From: CBDFKK01 sp965248815
Lineage (GTDB): Bacteria > Pseudomonadota > Alphaproteobacteria > SMXP01
Direction: 5' to 3'
Length of the DNA: 64,000 nt
NCBI GenBank assembly: GCA_965248815.1
Contig: CBDFKK010000008.1
Span: 310,001-374,000 of the forward strand
The notes under the pieces were generated by a model. The model worked only from the letters and a program-made list of their open reading frames with translations. It searched no databases and was not told the origin of the DNA. Shown here piece after piece: positions 8,620-17,547 of the stretch (positions are counted from its first letter, which is position 1; every line of letters begins with the position of its first letter). The translations under genes and the position numbers were made by a program.

Positions 8620-9365
8620 CTGAAGCGGCTCATCCATTGGCTGATACCAGTGTAACTCTCATTGTCGGGGCGGGCGACGGAACCGGCGCGGCTCTGGCGC
8701 GTCGTTTCGCGGCCGCCGGCCTAACCATCTGTTTGGTAAGACGCGACCAGCAAAAGCTCGACGAACTCGTGCGCAAATTACGAGACCGAGGCGCAATCGT
8801 CCACGGCTATTGCTTCAGCGCTTCGGACGAAACGGCTCTCGTCAACGCGATCGGCGATATCGAGACCAATGTCGGCCCGATCGAAGTCGCAATTTACAAC
8901 GCCAGTGGCTATTCAAGATCTTCCATATTGGAAATGACAACCGAGGACTTTCGCAAGGGCTGGGAAGAAAGTGCGTTTGGTGGTTTTGTCATGGGCCGCG
9001 AAGTTTCAAAATGCATGACGGGCCGCAAACGCGGAACAATTATTTATACTGGGGCGACAGCAAGCCTTCGTGGTAAGGCAAATTATGCGGCACTCGCCTC
9101 GGGTAAAACGGCGCTACGCGCGCTTGCCCAAAGTATGGCGAGGGAATTTGGTCCCAGCGGCATACATGTCGCTCACGTCATTATCGATGGAGGGATCGAC
9201 ACCCCACTTGCCCGCGAACACTATGGCGACGTCATGAACAAAGGACCGCAGGACCGATTCCTCAAACCAGAAGATATCGCCGAGACCTATTGGTCGCTTC
9301 ATCAGCAACAAAAGAGCGCATGGACTCACGAACTAGAGCTCAGGCCCTGGGTTGAGACGTGGTGA
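8616..9365 (+). CDS. Atypical short-chain dehydrogenase/reductase
   Basis: A 249-residue Rossmann protein. The nucleotide motif is GAGDGTGAALARRFA near the N-terminus. The later TGATASLRG supplies the SDR serine. The canonical YxxxK is altered: in NYAALASGK the residue four before Lys is Leu, and Tyr is seven before it. Relatives I know often have Phe there, so this is probably a distinct SDR subfamily with uncertain catalysis. The start is TTG at 8616, overlapping the msrA stop (TTGA) with a GGGGG-rich stretch upstream; the ATG at 8612 is out of frame. Confidence 0.75.
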   Translation: MTEAAHPLADTSVTLIVGAGDGTGAALARRFAAAGLTICLVRRDQQKLDELVRKLRDRGAIVHGYCFSASDETALVNAIGDIETNVGPIEVAIYNASGYSRSSILEMTTEDFRKGWEESAFGGFVMGREVSKCMTGRKRGTIIYTGATASLRGKANYAALASGKTALRALAQSMAREFGPSGIHVAHVIIDGGIDTPLAREHYGDVMNKGPQDRFLKPEDIAETYWSLHQQQKSAWTHELELRPWVETW

Positions 9366-9453
9366 GACTGATTTATGTCAACTGCCATTGTCTATATGTC
9401 TGCAACTAGACCCTCAAGTTCATTAGCCACCTTATCAAATTGAGCCCTGCGTC

Positions 9454-10668
9454 ATGTCTGAAAACACTGAGCTTAAGCGCGCACTGAATTTGCCGCTCCT
9501 GATGCTTTACGGCCTTGGCACAATAATCGGCGCCGGCATCTATGTTCTTATTGGCGAAGTTGTTGCCGTCGCGGGCATGCATGCGCCTTTTTCATTTCTC
9601 TTGGCCGCCCTCCTTGCCAGTCTCTCGGCATTCTCATTCGCTGAGCTATCTTCGAGGTATCCCAAGAGCGCCGGCTAAGCCATTTATGTCAAAGAAGGGA
9701 TAACGCCATTTGTTCTTCCCGTCGTTGTCGGATTAATGGTGGCAATCGTGGGAATGGTTTCGGCTGCGACCATCGCAAATGGGTTCGTCGGCTATTTGGA
9801 AATGTTCATCCAAATTCCAGATAAACTAGCAATCACTATTTTGATCTTGCTCCTTGGCTTGCTCGCCCTTTGGGGTATTGCTGAATCCGTAAGCATCGCG
9901 GCACTCATTACGGTTATCGAAGTTGGGGGCCTCATGTTCATCATTGCTGCCGCCAGCTCAAACATGCCTTCTGATCTACCAGCTGCAAGCGAAGTATTCC
10001 CCAGTTTTTCACCTGCAATTTGGTCAGGTGTCCTGGCCGGAGCCTTCCTTGCCTTTTATGCATTTATTGGTTTTGAGGACATGGTCAATGTGGCAGAAGA
10101 GGTCAAGGATGTCAGACGTACGTTGCCTCGCGCCATTATCATTGCCATGGTTTTGGCGATGTTGCTTTACGGAGCCATTGCAACAGTCGCGGTTCTTATT
10201 GTTCCCATTGGGCAGTTGAGTAGCTCAAATGCCCCGCTCGCCGATATATACACCAAAGCGACAGGGCGTTCGCCGGAGTTGATCAGCGCCATAAGCTTAA
10301 TGGCCGTCACCAACGGCGCGCTTGTACAAATCATAATGGCGTCAAGAATTTTATTTGGTTTACGGAATGAATGGCGGCCGTTTCGCGCTTTCGGCTACAT
10401 TAGCCCGTCAACCAGAACGCCCGTTTATGCCACCGTGGCCGCAACTGCCGTCACGTTGGCTTTAGCGCTGAACTTTGATCTAGTAAGTTTGGCGAGAGCG
10501 ACAACGACGATCACACTGAGCGTTTTTGTCCTTATCAATGTTGCTCTGATCCGGATTAAGCGTGTCGAACCACAACCAGCTGAAGCCTTTGCTGTTCCGA
10601 TTTGGATTCCAATCCTAGGCGCCTCGATCAGCGCACTATTTCTGTTTACCGAGCTGCTGACTGCTTAA
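9454..10668 (+). pseudogene. APC-type amino acid permease with an internal stop
   Basis: The frame encodes a typical amino acid-polyamine-organocation permease: TM1 carries YGLGTIIGAGIYVLIGE, and the glycine-rich unwound helix, FAELSSRYPKSAG and a later AFYAFIGFEDMVNVAEEV all match. A TAA at 9676-9678 interrupts the frame straight after PKSAG. In the family the next residue is Glu (SAGEA), so one G-to-T change of GAA explains it. The rest is intact and in the same frame to 10668. It may be a recent pseudogene or a sequence error. A start at the ATG at 9736 would lose the first two or three helices. Confidence 0.85.
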
Positions 10669-10688
10669 CAAGAATTCAGCAGATTGAA

Positions 10689-11417
10689 CTATTTTGAACC
10701 ACGCGTTCGAATTGTGATCCACATGCCGACACCCAGAAAATAAAGTCCGACTAAAGCCAATATGTATTGCGCCCATACGAGTCGTATCGGCAAAGAGAGC
10801 AGGAATATCAGACTTACGGCTGCCCATACCGTTAGCATGAACAAGTTTAGTTTTCGCAATTCAACCACGCGAACTGGGTGAATGGCTTTGATCGGAGCAA
10901 AAGTCAGTACGCCTAGAACGGCGACCGCAACTAGATTTGCGTACTGACTTGTCTCAAGAACATAGAAAAAATATATCACGACATTCCAAACCGCGGGAAA
11001 CCCGCGAAAGCAATGATCGCTCGCCATCAAGTCTTCGCGGCAAAAGGCGTACAACGAGGTGATCAAAATGAAAATGCAGCCGGCAGAAAGATAGCCGTTG
11101 GGCAACATTTCAAATTGAAACAAAAAGACCACCGGAACGATGACATAATTCAAATAGTCGACGATCAGATCCAATAGTGTTCCATTGATATTCGGGACAA
11201 CGTCCTTGACGCCGACGGCCCTAGCCAAAGAGCCGTCTATGCCATCAATCAGCAAGGCGATGCCGAGCAGCAGCCAGGCCGAACGCACATCGCCTTGGGT
11301 CACCGACACGAGCGCCAAAAACCCAAATCCGGCACCCGCGGCCGTCAGTCCGTGAACCGCCCAGGCGGCTAGCTTGCGGCCCTTGGACGCCGATAAGGGA
11401 GGGCTGGCATCACGCAT
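10689..11417 (-). CDS. pcs: Phosphatidylcholine synthase
   Basis: A 242-residue integral membrane CDP-alcohol phosphatidyltransferase. The sequence AWAVHGLTAAGA near the N-terminus and the variant motif DGIDGSLARAVGV...NGTLLDLIVDYLNYV with a long spacer are features of bacterial Pcs, which joins CDP-diacylglycerol with choline to give phosphatidylcholine. Roughly eight hydrophobic segments follow. It is convergent with the broken permease (20-bp gap) and divergent from the ThiS/MoaD-like gene. Confidence 0.85.
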   Translation of the reverse strand: MRDASPPLSASKGRKLAAWAVHGLTAAGAGFGFLALVSVTQGDVRSAWLLLGIALLIDGIDGSLARAVGVKDVVPNINGTLLDLIVDYLNYVIVPVVFLFQFEMLPNGYLSAGCIFILITSLYAFCREDLMASDHCFRGFPAVWNVVIYFFYVLETSQYANLVAVAVLGVLTFAPIKAIHPVRVVELRKLNLFMLTVWAAVSLIFLLSLPIRLVWAQYILALVGLYFLGVGMWITIRTRGSK

Positions 11418-11607
11418 TGAAATCGTGCATGTAAGACACCAATTGAAAAGTCGGATGCAGATGCGATTTTGTTAATTCTCTTTGCTGCATCCAACAATGT
11501 CCACCCGGGGCAATAACACGTGAGTGCCGAAGAGCAGCCTCACAGGTCCCAATTGCCTGTGCTATATTTGGCGATCCGATACGATCCATCTTGAAGTCAG
11601 GCTCGAC

Positions 11608-11877
11608 ATGGCAATAGTCGTGTTTACCGCTCACCTCAGACAAGTCGGCCCGAGCGAGTCGCAAGAGTTTGAAGGCGCAACGGTCGGCGACGTCCTCGCG
11701 TCGGTATTTGACCTCTTTCCAAATCTAAAGGGCTATATTTACGACGACCAAGACAGGGTCCGGAAACACATCGCCATTTTTGTCGATGGCGTGCGGCTAG
11801 AAAATGATCAGGCGACTGACGAGACTGTCGAACCAACGACAGAGATCTATGTTCTTCAAGCCCTATCGGGCGGATAA
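11608..11877 (+). CDS. MoaD/ThiS-like ubiquitin-fold protein
   Basis: An 89-residue protein ending in the double glycine (LQALSGG) used by MoaD, ThiS and related beta-grasp sulfur carriers. The region EGATVGDVLASVFDLFP matches the first helix of the fold, and IAIFVDGVRLEND the later strands. The start at 11608 was chosen because the upstream in-frame codons have no family resemblance. The BNR-repeat gene follows after 23 bp, so they probably form an operon. No E1-like or molybdopterin genes are near. Confidence 0.8.
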   Translation: MAIVVFTAHLRQVGPSESQEFEGATVGDVLASVFDLFPNLKGYIYDDQDRVRKHIAIFVDGVRLENDQATDETVEPTTEIYVLQALSGG

Positions 11878-11900
11878 ACGAATTTCGGAGCACCAGCACT

Positions 11901-12974
11901 ATGTCCGAGCGCATATTTATCTCAACCCGGAAGGGATTGTTCAAAGCAGAGCGAAAAACCCAAGGTAGCTGGTCGGTTTTAGACACGAGCTTTCTAGGCT
12001 CCCCGGTAACGCAAACGCTTTTCGACGCGAGGGATTCAACTCTCTACGCGGCGCTTAATCTTGGCCATTTCGGTCCGAAGCTTCACCGTTCGACAGACGA
12101 CGGGAAGTCTTGGCAAGAAATAACGATGCCGTCCTTTGCACCCAGAGAGGACGAAAAATCTGTCCAGCTTGTTTGGTGTCTGGCTGAGGCGGGTGACGAC
12201 CGGGAAGGCGTCCTCCTCTGTGGAACCATACCTGCAGGTTTTTTCATATCCACTGATCGAGGTGACAGTTGGACGCTGAATGAAAGCTTGACACAGGTAC
12301 CCGGACGAGAGAAATGGTTTGGCGGCGGCTACGACGAGGCGGGCATTCATTCAATATGTGTCGATCCCCGCGATAGCCAACACCTATCGATTGCGATTTC
12401 CTGCGCCGGTGTCTGGGAATCGACCGATGGAGGCGAGGCCTGGAATCATCACACTAAGGGAATGTTCGCCACTTACGTACCACCGGAGCAGCGTGACGAT
12501 CCCAATATTCAAGACCCCCATCTTATGGTTCAGTGCGCCGCTGACCCCGACAAATATTGGGTTCAACATCACAACGGAATTTTTCGCTCATCGGATGGAC
12601 TGTCCTCTTGGGAGAATATTGCCGATGTGCAACCGTCCACATTTGGATTTACGGTCGCAGTGCATCCTCAGGACGCCGATACCGCCTGGTTCGTCCCCGC
12701 CGTTAAAGATGAATTTCGCTACCCGGTGGACGGCAAATTCGTCGTCACGAGAACGGTTGATGGAGGCAAATCCTTCGACCAGTTGTCAGAAGGATTGCCC
12801 AAAGCACCCGCCTATGATCTCGTTTACCGCCATGGTCTCGATGTCGATGCGGGCGGCCAAAGACTAGCGATGGGATCGACGACGGGCGGACTTTGGATTT
12901 CAGAAGACGGTGGCAATGTTTGGCATGAAAATGACGCACGCTTACCGCCGATCTATGCAGTCAAATTCGCATAG
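11901..12974 (+). CDS. BNR/Asp-box beta-propeller protein
   Basis: A 357-residue protein with repeated Asp-box motifs: STDDGKSW, STDRGDSW, STDGGEAW, SSDGLSSW, TVDGGKSF and SEDGGNVW. These mark blades of a sialidase/VPS10-like propeller. There is no signal peptide, so it is probably cytoplasmic, and the catalytic residues of true sialidases are not evident. To my knowledge this type of propeller is found next to a MoaD/ThiS-like gene in other bacteria too, which suggests a joint role, but the function is not known. Confidence 0.8.
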   Translation: MSERIFISTRKGLFKAERKTQGSWSVLDTSFLGSPVTQTLFDARDSTLYAALNLGHFGPKLHRSTDDGKSWQEITMPSFAPREDEKSVQLVWCLAEAGDDREGVLLCGTIPAGFFISTDRGDSWTLNESLTQVPGREKWFGGGYDEAGIHSICVDPRDSQHLSIAISCAGVWESTDGGEAWNHHTKGMFATYVPPEQRDDPNIQDPHLMVQCAADPDKYWVQHHNGIFRSSDGLSSWENIADVQPSTFGFTVAVHPQDADTAWFVPAVKDEFRYPVDGKFVVTRTVDGGKSFDQLSEGLPKAPAYDLVYRHGLDVDAGGQRLAMGSTTGGLWISEDGGNVWHENDARLPPIYAVKFA

Positions 12975-13013
12975 TCGCGCCGGTAGCATGGTCTTAAGTG
13001 GCAAGATTGAGAG

Positions 13014-14147
13014 TTATTCCGCCGCGATGCCCTTGCTGGCCTTGGCATTTTGATAAAACGCTTCGGCCTTCTCGACAAATTCTTCGCACTGCTCCCGCGC
13101 CGACGTATCGCGCATTTGCCGCGGAGGCGACTTCATGTAGTAAGCCGAAACGGACTCGATCGGTCCGGACAGGCTTTGATCTATGGCCGCTTTGGCACAA
13201 CGGATCGCATCGATGACGACGCCCGCACTGTTTGGCGAATCTTGAACCGAAAGGCGCATTTCTAGTTCGATCGGCGCACCACCAAATCCTTCGCCCTCCA
13301 TGCGAATAAAGCAAACCTTGTTGTCACCTTGCCACGGTACGTAGTCCGAAGGGCCAATGTGAATGTCTTTGGCGTCAAGGCGCACATCAAGTTGCGATTG
13401 AACGGATTCGGTTTTGGAAAGTTTTTTGGATTTTAATCGCTCATGGGCGAGCATGTTTAGAAAATCCGTATTGCCGCCGGTATTCAGCTGGTAGGTGCGA
13501 TTTAGTTGATAACCACGGTCGCCGAATAAACGCGTCAGCATGCGATGGACGATTGTGGCGCCAACTTGACTCTTAATGTCGTCGCCAACGATAGGCAATC
13601 GCGCCTCTTCAAATTTGCGGGCCCATACAGGGTCGGAGGCAATAAACACCGGCATGCAATTGACCATCGCAACACCAGCTTCCAAGCACACGTTGGCATA
13701 AAACCTCACCGCCTCTTCCGAACCGACCGGCAAGTAACAGACTAAGACCTCCGCTCCAGATGACCTCAAAACATTAACGACATCCACCGGGTCCTCATTG
13801 GAAGGACGGAACGCCTGATCGTCGTCGTAGTCGGGCATGTGTGACGCGACGCCATCAAGAATCGGCGCCATCTGAACCGTCACACCAGAGGGGGGAATCG
13901 TTTCCTGAAACACCATCGTACAATTCGGCTTAGCAAAAATCGCTTCCTCGACAGGTTTGCCGACCTTGCGACGGTCCACGTCAAAAGCCGCGACAATCTG
14001 CAAATCACTAGGGCCCCAGCGGCCAATCTTGGGATGCATCAAACCATCAAGTTCATGTTCTCCACCGGCCCTGTAGTACTCGATGCCCTGAATGAGCGAA
14101 CTGGCACAATTGCCTACGCCCGCAATCGCAAACTTGATCTTACCCAT
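13014..14147 (-). CDS. ino1: Inositol-3-phosphate synthase
   Basis: A 377-residue protein of the compact bacterial/archaeal Ino1 type, which converts glucose-6-phosphate to myo-inositol-3-phosphate with NAD+. It has the NAD-binding start IKFAIAGVGNCASSL, then VAAFDVDRRKVG, CMPVFIASDP, IVGDDIKSQVGATI and GYQLNRTYQLNTGGNTDF, all conserved in the family. The ATG at 14147 has a GAGGGGA ribosome site. The PIP-synthase-like gene 2.5 kb away would use its product; the two are now separated by the IS-disrupted metal transport genes. Confidence 0.92.
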   Translation of the reverse strand: MGKIKFAIAGVGNCASSLIQGIEYYRAGGEHELDGLMHPKIGRWGPSDLQIVAAFDVDRRKVGKPVEEAIFAKPNCTMVFQETIPPSGVTVQMAPILDGVASHMPDYDDDQAFRPSNEDPVDVVNVLRSSGAEVLVCYLPVGSEEAVRFYANVCLEAGVAMVNCMPVFIASDPVWARKFEEARLPIVGDDIKSQVGATIVHRMLTRLFGDRGYQLNRTYQLNTGGNTDFLNMLAHERLKSKKLSKTESVQSQLDVRLDAKDIHIGPSDYVPWQGDNKVCFIRMEGEGFGGAPIELEMRLSVQDSPNSAGVVIDAIRCAKAAIDQSLSGPIESVSAYYMKSPPRQMRDTSAREQCEEFVEKAEAFYQNAKASKGIAAE

Positions 14148-14530
14148 GCTTGTAACTTCCCCTCGTACCGACACTTTTCTGTAGGCCGTCAATGGTTAGA
14201 CGAATGTAATCGCACTCACCATCAACAAAAACAAGAATTAATGGCTTTGAGTGCGATGGGGTCCCGTTTAATTGAATAGCGTCACGCTCTAGTCGGCCGC
14301 CAGATCTTGCTGATCCCGCACGGCGCAAACCGAAAAATAGCCCGTTTAGGGCTGCAGAAACGCGGCGTTGATCGTTTCTTGCCCGACGTCACGTTAGTTA
14401 GAAGCTTGCAGTCCTACACGTCAAGACTACAACTTATACGGGAATTTCAAACATCCCTCTTGTTCGCGAGAGAATGATTTTGACGGGTCCCGCCCTGCGC
14501 GCAGCTCAACGAGCACAAAGCATTCAAGAT
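14148..14530. other. Intergenic region, no gene seen
   Basis: A 383-bp spacer between ino1 and the NicO stub. It must contain the ino1 promoter. No frame with coding character, repeat or clear terminator was recognised. Confidence 0.6.
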
Positions 14531-14969
14531 TCAAATCAGCGGGTTATCGGGACCCAGCGAAGCGGCAAAAAGCGTAATTCCCAACAACAAGATCGCCGCC
14601 GCGCCGCCGATTGACAGAAACGAGTGAAGCCGCCCCGATAAGGCAGACCCCTCCCCTGCGAATTTCAACGCAGTTGATTTCGAGAGCACCGTCAATAATG
14701 CCAGTGCTGAAACGGTAATGGCTGTTCGGACTGACATGGCAAAAGTAGCGGCAGCTCCTGCTAGAAAGATCCCCTGCGCCATGGCAAAGATCAAAACTAG
14801 GACCGCTCCCGTACACGGCCGGATCCCTACAGCAAACACGATTGCCGCCAGCTCCTTGATTGACTTGTCGCCCCGAAACATCTCCGGGGTCGGCACATGC
14901 TCATGGTGATGCCCACCGTTGTCGTCGCCCGAGTGACCATGGTCTGAGTGGTCGTGGTCATGACCAGGA
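14531..14969 (-). pseudogene. NicO-type Ni/Co transporter, C-terminal stub
   Basis: About 145 codons remain of a NicO (nickel/cobalt efflux, RcnA-like) membrane transporter. The stub starts in the His/Asp-rich metal loop (HDHDHSDHGHSGDDNGGHHH) and continues through the conserved GIRPCTGAVLVLIFAMAQG segment and the last helices. The N-terminal helices are missing and the frame runs directly into IS copy A1 at 14970. The DUF1007 stub on the other side of the IS has the same orientation, as expected for the usual DUF1007-NicO gene pair. Confidence 0.85.
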
Positions 14970-15055
14970 AGAGGTGGCTCGGGAAATCTGCACAGTTGAG
15001 ATAAGTGGAATTTTGGCCTGTAGGCGGCATGATCGCCGGCAACAGGAGATCCACT

Positions 15056-15367
15056 ATGGCAAGACGACCACGTCGCAATCATACACCTGCGTTCAAGTCG
15101 AAGGTGGCCCTTGCGGCCGTTCGCGGTGAGCAGACATTGGGAGAACTCGCTCAGCAGTTTGATGTTCATCCTAACCAGATCAAGCAATGGAAAGATCAGC
15201 TCCTTGAGGGTGCAGCGGGTGTTTTTGGGCGGGAGGGTAAATCACCGCTGCCTGCACCCCGTGTTGATGTGAAGAGGCTCCATGCCAAGATTGGGGAGCT
15301 GACGCTTGAGAATGATTTTTTAGGCGATGCGCTCACCAAGGCGGGATTGCCGAGCGCAAGAAAATGA
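15056..15367 (+). CDS. IS-A copy 1 transposase OrfA
   Basis: A 103-residue helix-turn-helix protein typical of IS3 OrfA: HTPAFKSKVALAAVRGEQTL, then LAQQFDVHPNQIKQWKDQLL, and a leucine-zipper-like C-terminus. It binds the IS ends as part of the transposase. The start is the ATG at 15056 with an AGGAG site. It overlaps orfB by ATGA (15364-15367), which suits coupling or frameshifting to a fused transposase; no long A6G slippery run is present. Confidence 0.92.
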   Translation: MARRPRRNHTPAFKSKVALAAVRGEQTLGELAQQFDVHPNQIKQWKDQLLEGAAGVFGREGKSPLPAPRVDVKRLHAKIGELTLENDFLGDALTKAGLPSARK

Positions 15368-16194
15368 TCGACCGCAAACATAAACTCTCGCTCAGCCGTC
15401 AGGCCAAGGCGCTCAAGATCAGCCGGGGCAGCGTCTATTATCAGCCCCGTCCCGTATCGGTCGGTGATCTGGCACTGATGCGCCGGATTGATGAATTGCA
15501 TCTCGACTATCCCTTTGCAGGCAGCAGGATGCTGCAGGGACTATTGCTTGGTGAAGGATACAAGGTTGGCCGCCTGCACGTCACAACACTGATGAAGCGT
15601 ATGGGGCTTGAGGCTATTTATCGCCGCCCGAACACGTCCAAGCCTGCACCGGGCCACAAAATCTATCCCTATCTGTTGCGTAAGCTGCCGGTCACCCAAC
15701 CCAATCAGGTCTGGGCGATGGATATCACCTACATTCCAATGGCACGGGGCTTTGTTTATCTGGCCGCAGTGGTTGACTGGTTCAGCCGGCGTGTCCTGTC
15801 CTGGCGGCTCTCTATCACACTGGAAGCAGACTTTTGCATTGAAGCCGTTGAAGAAGCACTGGCCCGTTACGGTAAGCCGGACATCTTCAACACCGATCAG
15901 GGCTCGCAGTTTACCTCCATCGCTTTCACACAAATCCTGAAGGATGCTGAAATCGCCATCAGCATGGATGGCAAGGGAGCGTGGCGGGACAATGTCTTTG
16001 TTGAACGGCTGTGGCGCACGGTCAAATACGAGGAGGTCTATCTGCATGCCTATGGCAATGTTCCACAAGCCCGAGCCGCCCTCGGCAAATATTTGGTCTT
16101 TTATAACACCAAGAGACCGCATTCATCGCTTGACCGCCAGACACCCGATCAGGCTTACTTCAACGTGCTGCAACCAATCCCGGTCGCGGCATAA
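15364..16194 (+). CDS. IS-A copy 1 transposase OrfB
   Basis: A 276-residue IS3 OrfB with an HTH_21-like region (RRIDELHLDYPFAGSRML) and an integrase catalytic core. The DDE residues are visible as AMDITYIP, NTDQGSQF and FVERLWRTVKYEEV. It ends in the usual NTKRPHSSLDRQTPDQAY block. It appears intact. It differs from copy 2 by one residue (Gly here, Ser in copy 2, in KISRxSVYY). Confidence 0.95.
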   Translation: MIDRKHKLSLSRQAKALKISRGSVYYQPRPVSVGDLALMRRIDELHLDYPFAGSRMLQGLLLGEGYKVGRLHVTTLMKRMGLEAIYRRPNTSKPAPGHKIYPYLLRKLPVTQPNQVWAMDITYIPMARGFVYLAAVVDWFSRRVLSWRLSITLEADFCIEAVEEALARYGKPDIFNTDQGSQFTSIAFTQILKDAEIAISMDGKGAWRDNVFVERLWRTVKYEEVYLHAYGNVPQARAALGKYLVFYNTKRPHSSLDRQTPDQAYFNVLQPIPVAA

Positions 16195-16255
16195 CAGGGG
16201 CTGAAATCCACTTATCCGCAGTCCGAAAGTTGTTCAAACAAACCGAACCACCTCT

Positions 16256-16547
16256 TTTGTACCAGCGGGGCCAATTCGGAAGACTCAAAATTTCCATCTT
16301 CATTTGAATCCAATCCCTCGACGGCGAACAGACTATAGATTTCATCGAACGTCCACGTTACGTCCAATGCCCGAATTTGACCTTCCTCTTGGAACTTAAC
16401 CTCGACCCGCGCGTCAATCCAAACATGAGGATGTGCGGTCGCCTCGGCGGCGGCCAAGCACGCAAAAGCGACAAGACCAAGCGATAGGAAGACAGGCCTT
16501 GCCGTGATAAAAGTGTATGTCGTTCGCGCCACGTTTATGATGCCCAT
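16256..16547 (-). pseudogene. DUF1007 family protein, N-terminal stub
   Basis: The remaining ~97 codons carry a signal peptide and the diagnostic AHPHVWIDARVEVKF motif followed by TWTFDEIYSLFAVEGLD and NEDGNFESSEL, as in DUF1007 proteins. These periplasmic proteins usually sit upstream of NicO nickel/cobalt exporters. The frame then enters IS copy A1 (ending in IS-encoded residues), so the C-terminal half is gone. The start was placed at the ATG at 16547, which opens a signal sequence; an upstream TTG at 16589 is also possible. Confidence 0.82.
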
Positions 16548-16690
16548 CAATCTGGATCTTAGAGTGCAACTTAGCTCAACATAGCGCAACCTAGCGTGTT
16601 AGGCGTATGAATGTGTTAGGTGCAATAATGCGCCTCTGAACCGTCATATGAACTAAAATCCCAACTGGAGACTTAATTTGAAGTTTCATT

Positions 16691-17311
16691 ATGAGCGCTG
16701 ATGTCCAAGATATTCGAGGAAGACTACATGATTGGGCGTCCCTCGCGCTTGAACCGGTCAGCCGTACGCTTGGTCGGTGGGGTTTCACTCCCAATCAAGT
16801 AACTTGGGCCGGAACTCTGCTTAACCTGCTGGCAGCAACACTTATCATAAATGATACTTTGATTGCCGCAGGGCTTGTCTGGTTACTCGCAGGTCTCTTA
16901 GATCTCATCGATGGCTCGATGGCGCGATGTGAGGAAAGAGCATCCGCCTTTGGCGCCTATCTTGATTCAACACTGGACCGGGTTTCGGACGGTGTTGTTT
17001 ATTCGGCAATCATTTTTCACTTTGCTGCTCTCGGAAAGCCGGTATTTGCCGCCGTAGCAGCCTTGGCATTGCTTGGTGCGTTGCTCACAAGTTACACGCG
17101 CGCCCGAGCACAATCATTGAACATTGAATGCAAAGTTGGCTTGGTTACCAGAGCCGAACGAATTGTTTTATTAGGGCTCGGCCTATGCTTTGGCTGGCTG
17201 GTCGAGATTATCTATATCTTGTTCGTGTTGAGCGCGGTTACCGTTGCTCAACGAATTTTGGACGCGAAGCGGCAACTAAACAAACAAAGCCAAAACAAAC
17301 GCGTTTCCTAA
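16691..17311 (+). CDS. CDP-alcohol phosphatidyltransferase, PIP-synthase-like
   Basis: A 206-residue membrane enzyme with the exact CDP-alcohol motif DGSMAR-x8-G-x3-D-x3-D (DGSMARCEERASAFGAYLD, then STLD). The N-terminal RTLGRWGFTPNQVTWAG is like that of phosphatidylinositol-phosphate and archaetidylinositol-phosphate synthases, which use inositol phosphate as acceptor. The nearby ino1 would supply that substrate, so a role in inositol phospholipid synthesis is likely, but another headgroup is possible. The divergent DUF1007 stub starts about 140 bp away. Confidence 0.75.
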   Translation: MSADVQDIRGRLHDWASLALEPVSRTLGRWGFTPNQVTWAGTLLNLLAATLIINDTLIAAGLVWLLAGLLDLIDGSMARCEERASAFGAYLDSTLDRVSDGVVYSAIIFHFAALGKPVFAAVAALALLGALLTSYTRARAQSLNIECKVGLVTRAERIVLLGLGLCFGWLVEIIYILFVLSAVTVAQRILDAKRQLNKQSQNKRVS

Positions 17312-17547
17312 TAAGAAAACTTTCCCGCGATTGGCGCTCTAACCTCTCGATTGCTCCAAACCGGCCAATCGCTCAATAACCTAGGGGCTCTCATTGCGGA
17401 AATATGTCGTTGGCACGCACCAATTTACTGATTCGCCAATGTCCATATTGATTGCTAAAATTGACAGATATTTACAACTATCGCGTCGCTCAGCGAAGAT
17501 AGTAAGAGTGCCGACCTTGGCTGGGCCGCCCATAATAAGGAGGTGTC

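Larger units (their letters stand above)
14970..16255 (+). mobile_element. IS3-family element IS-A, copy 1 (complete)
   Basis: A 1286-bp element bounded by inverted ends AGAGGTGGCTCGG and AGAGGTGGTTCGG, with a further shared ATAAGTGGA inside each end. It carries two overlapping ORFs (orfA and orfB with a DDE integrase core). The same boundaries are shared with copy 2 (28921-30206), and the right end with copy 3 (53928-54660). No direct target duplication flanks it (GGA left, TTT right). It sits between truncated DUF1007 and NicO genes, so DNA was lost when it arrived or by later recombination. Confidence 0.93.

Noticed and set aside
11410..11664. 84-residue minus-strand frame between pcs and the MoaD-like gene
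   Set aside because: It overlaps the start of the well-supported MoaD/ThiS-like gene on the opposite strand and has no family resemblance.
15355..15370. Classic IS3 A6G slippery site at the orfA/orfB junction of IS-A
   Set aside because: Only AAAA is present before the ATGA overlap, so a standard A6G frameshift signal cannot be claimed.
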